From positions 1 to 5,559 of the forward strand of contig JAKBBS010000218.1 of the NCBI GenBank assembly GCA_021808425.1: 5,559 nt of DNA, given 5' to 3'. Below are positions 5,313-5,559 of the stretch, piece by piece. The position numbers and the translations under genes are program-made. The first letter of the stretch is position 1; each line of letters opens with the position of its first letter. The stretch is from Actinomycetes bacterium (GTDB lineage: Bacteria; Actinomycetota; Acidimicrobiia; Acidimicrobiales; Palsa-688). Under the pieces are notes generated by a model. That model searched no databases. It saw only the letters and a program-made list of their open reading frames with translations, and was not told where the DNA came from.

Positions 5313-5319
5313 CCGCTGA
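4542..5319 (+). pseudogene. IS5-family DDE transposase, internally deleted and inverted
   Basis: The ATG at 4542 follows GGAGGT (4525-4530). Bases 4542-4712 encode the N-terminal DNA-binding part typical of this group (VDKHPLGRHRRRKSDRDCFE...TGCSWED). From 4771 a different frame encodes the catalytic part: first Asp in VDGSLHK (4789-4791), GKNPTDRGKLGWKWSILTD, second Asp in LDRGYD (5014-5016), Glu in PVERTNSWL (5152-5154), and the helical end LALAIIFLLTAELIDWRN. All three catalytic acids remain. Between the two parts relatives have about 50 residues. Here only about 75 bases remain, of which 57 (4717-4773) are inverted: the minus strand reads FVNEAISAYDKVIGL, the missing family block. The enzyme should move the IS by cut-and-paste but cannot be made whole from this copy. 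Confidence 0.9.
4717..4773. other. 57-bp inverted segment inside the transposase
   Basis: GAGTC (4717-4721) and GACTC (4769-4773) form a 5-bp inverted repeat. Turning the 47 bases between them round restores a continuous frame that reads FVNEAISAYDKVIGL and joins directly to DDAAVDGSLHK, as in relatives. The frame upstream of 4717 still does not match, so a deletion with a frameshift lies at or next to the left end of the inversion. Confidence 0.85.
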
Positions 5320-5323
5320 GCCT

Positions 5324-5545
5324 CTAAGGGCTGACGTAAGAATAAGTTCCTAGATCGGAGCGCAATTCTATCGGCTCATGCTCGAAGGCGAGCAGCGTCG
5401 AGAACCTCGGAGCGGAGGGATTGTTGCCGCCGGCCAGACGGTCCCCCAGCTGGGACAGGTAGTCGTCCAGGCTCAGGTCGGCAGCTCGGGCCACATCGAG
5501 GTCTGGGGTGAACCGGCCGCTGGTCTCGCCGACTCGCAGTTTCAT
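5324..5545 (-). CDS. Hypothetical 73-residue protein, possibly 5'-incomplete
   Basis: I do not recognise the family. The frame is acidic and well-formed: MKLRVGETSGRFTPDLDVAR, a helix-like DLSLDDYLSQLGDRLAGG, then PRFSTLLAFEHEPIELRSDL and an end GTYSYVSP. Its TAG (5326-5324) is only 4 bases from the stop of the transposase on the other strand, so the two converge. An ATG at 5545-5543 is available without a clear ribosome site. The frame stays open to the window edge, so the true start may lie beyond. Because the stop lies next to the IS end, the last few residues may come from sequence altered by the insertion. Confidence 0.45.
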   Translation of the reverse strand: MKLRVGETSGRFTPDLDVARAADLSLDDYLSQLGDRLAGGNNPSAPRFSTLLAFEHEPIELRSDLGTYSYVSP

Positions 5546-5559
5546 GGCCGTGCCGCGCT

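Noticed and set aside
4528..5330. CTCTAAG present at both sides of the IS as a target duplication
   Set aside because: The left copy lies only a few bases before the transposase start and inside the expected IS leader, so it cannot mark the border.
1..5559. CRISPR array
   Set aside because: No regularly spaced identical repeats were seen. The CGCGRTAAAC units are short, tandem at 11 bases and dispersed.

Overview
This is a GC-rich window, most likely from an actinobacterium. The evidence is strong G/C at third codon positions, GTG starts, the style of the tyrosine recombinase and of the IS5-family transposase (DRHPLG-type N-terminus, LGWKWS, LDRGYD), and a tRNA-Leu(GAG) 3' half of actinobacterial type. 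It is an accessory region full of relics: one mutated integrase, one rearranged insertion sequence, one tRNA fragment and a few small intact genes.

Layout. The left edge (1-382) holds a possible C-terminal gene remnant on the minus strand. A tyrosine-recombinase pseudogene (383-1271, +) follows, broken by a frameshift, a stop codon and a second frameshift just before the catalytic tyrosine. About 600 bases without a convincing gene come next, with a minus-strand terminator hairpin at 1615-1646. A vapBC-type toxin-antitoxin pair (1880-2538, +) and an unrecognised 92-residue gene (2783-3061, +) come before a tRNA-Leu(GAG) 3' remnant (3137-3190, -), which has the form of an integration attachment site and adjoins a dense set of small hairpins. 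A short repeat unit close to CGCGGTAAAC recurs at the end of the integrase relic (1262-1285), before vapBC (1567-1591) and after the tRNA remnant (3280-3307). It occurs once more, inverted, before the integrase relic (234-245).

On the minus strand, 4279 to 3540 is a compact operon of two unrecognised genes (168 and 78 residues) joined by a 4-base ATGA overlap, perhaps with a third TTG-started frame. An IS5-family element (about 4492-5312) follows. Its transposase has lost an internal stretch and carries a 57-bp segment in inverted orientation. A small minus-strand gene (5324-5545) abuts the IS and may continue beyond the window.

Interpretation (inference): 383 to about 3307 looks like the decayed end of an integrative element that once used tRNA-Leu(GAG), with vapBC as a surviving stabilisation module. 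The minus-strand operon and the IS lie outside or next to it. Nothing here is a clear complete new system. The best candidates for new biology are the 168/78-residue operon, the repeat family, and the folded tRNA-derived att region.
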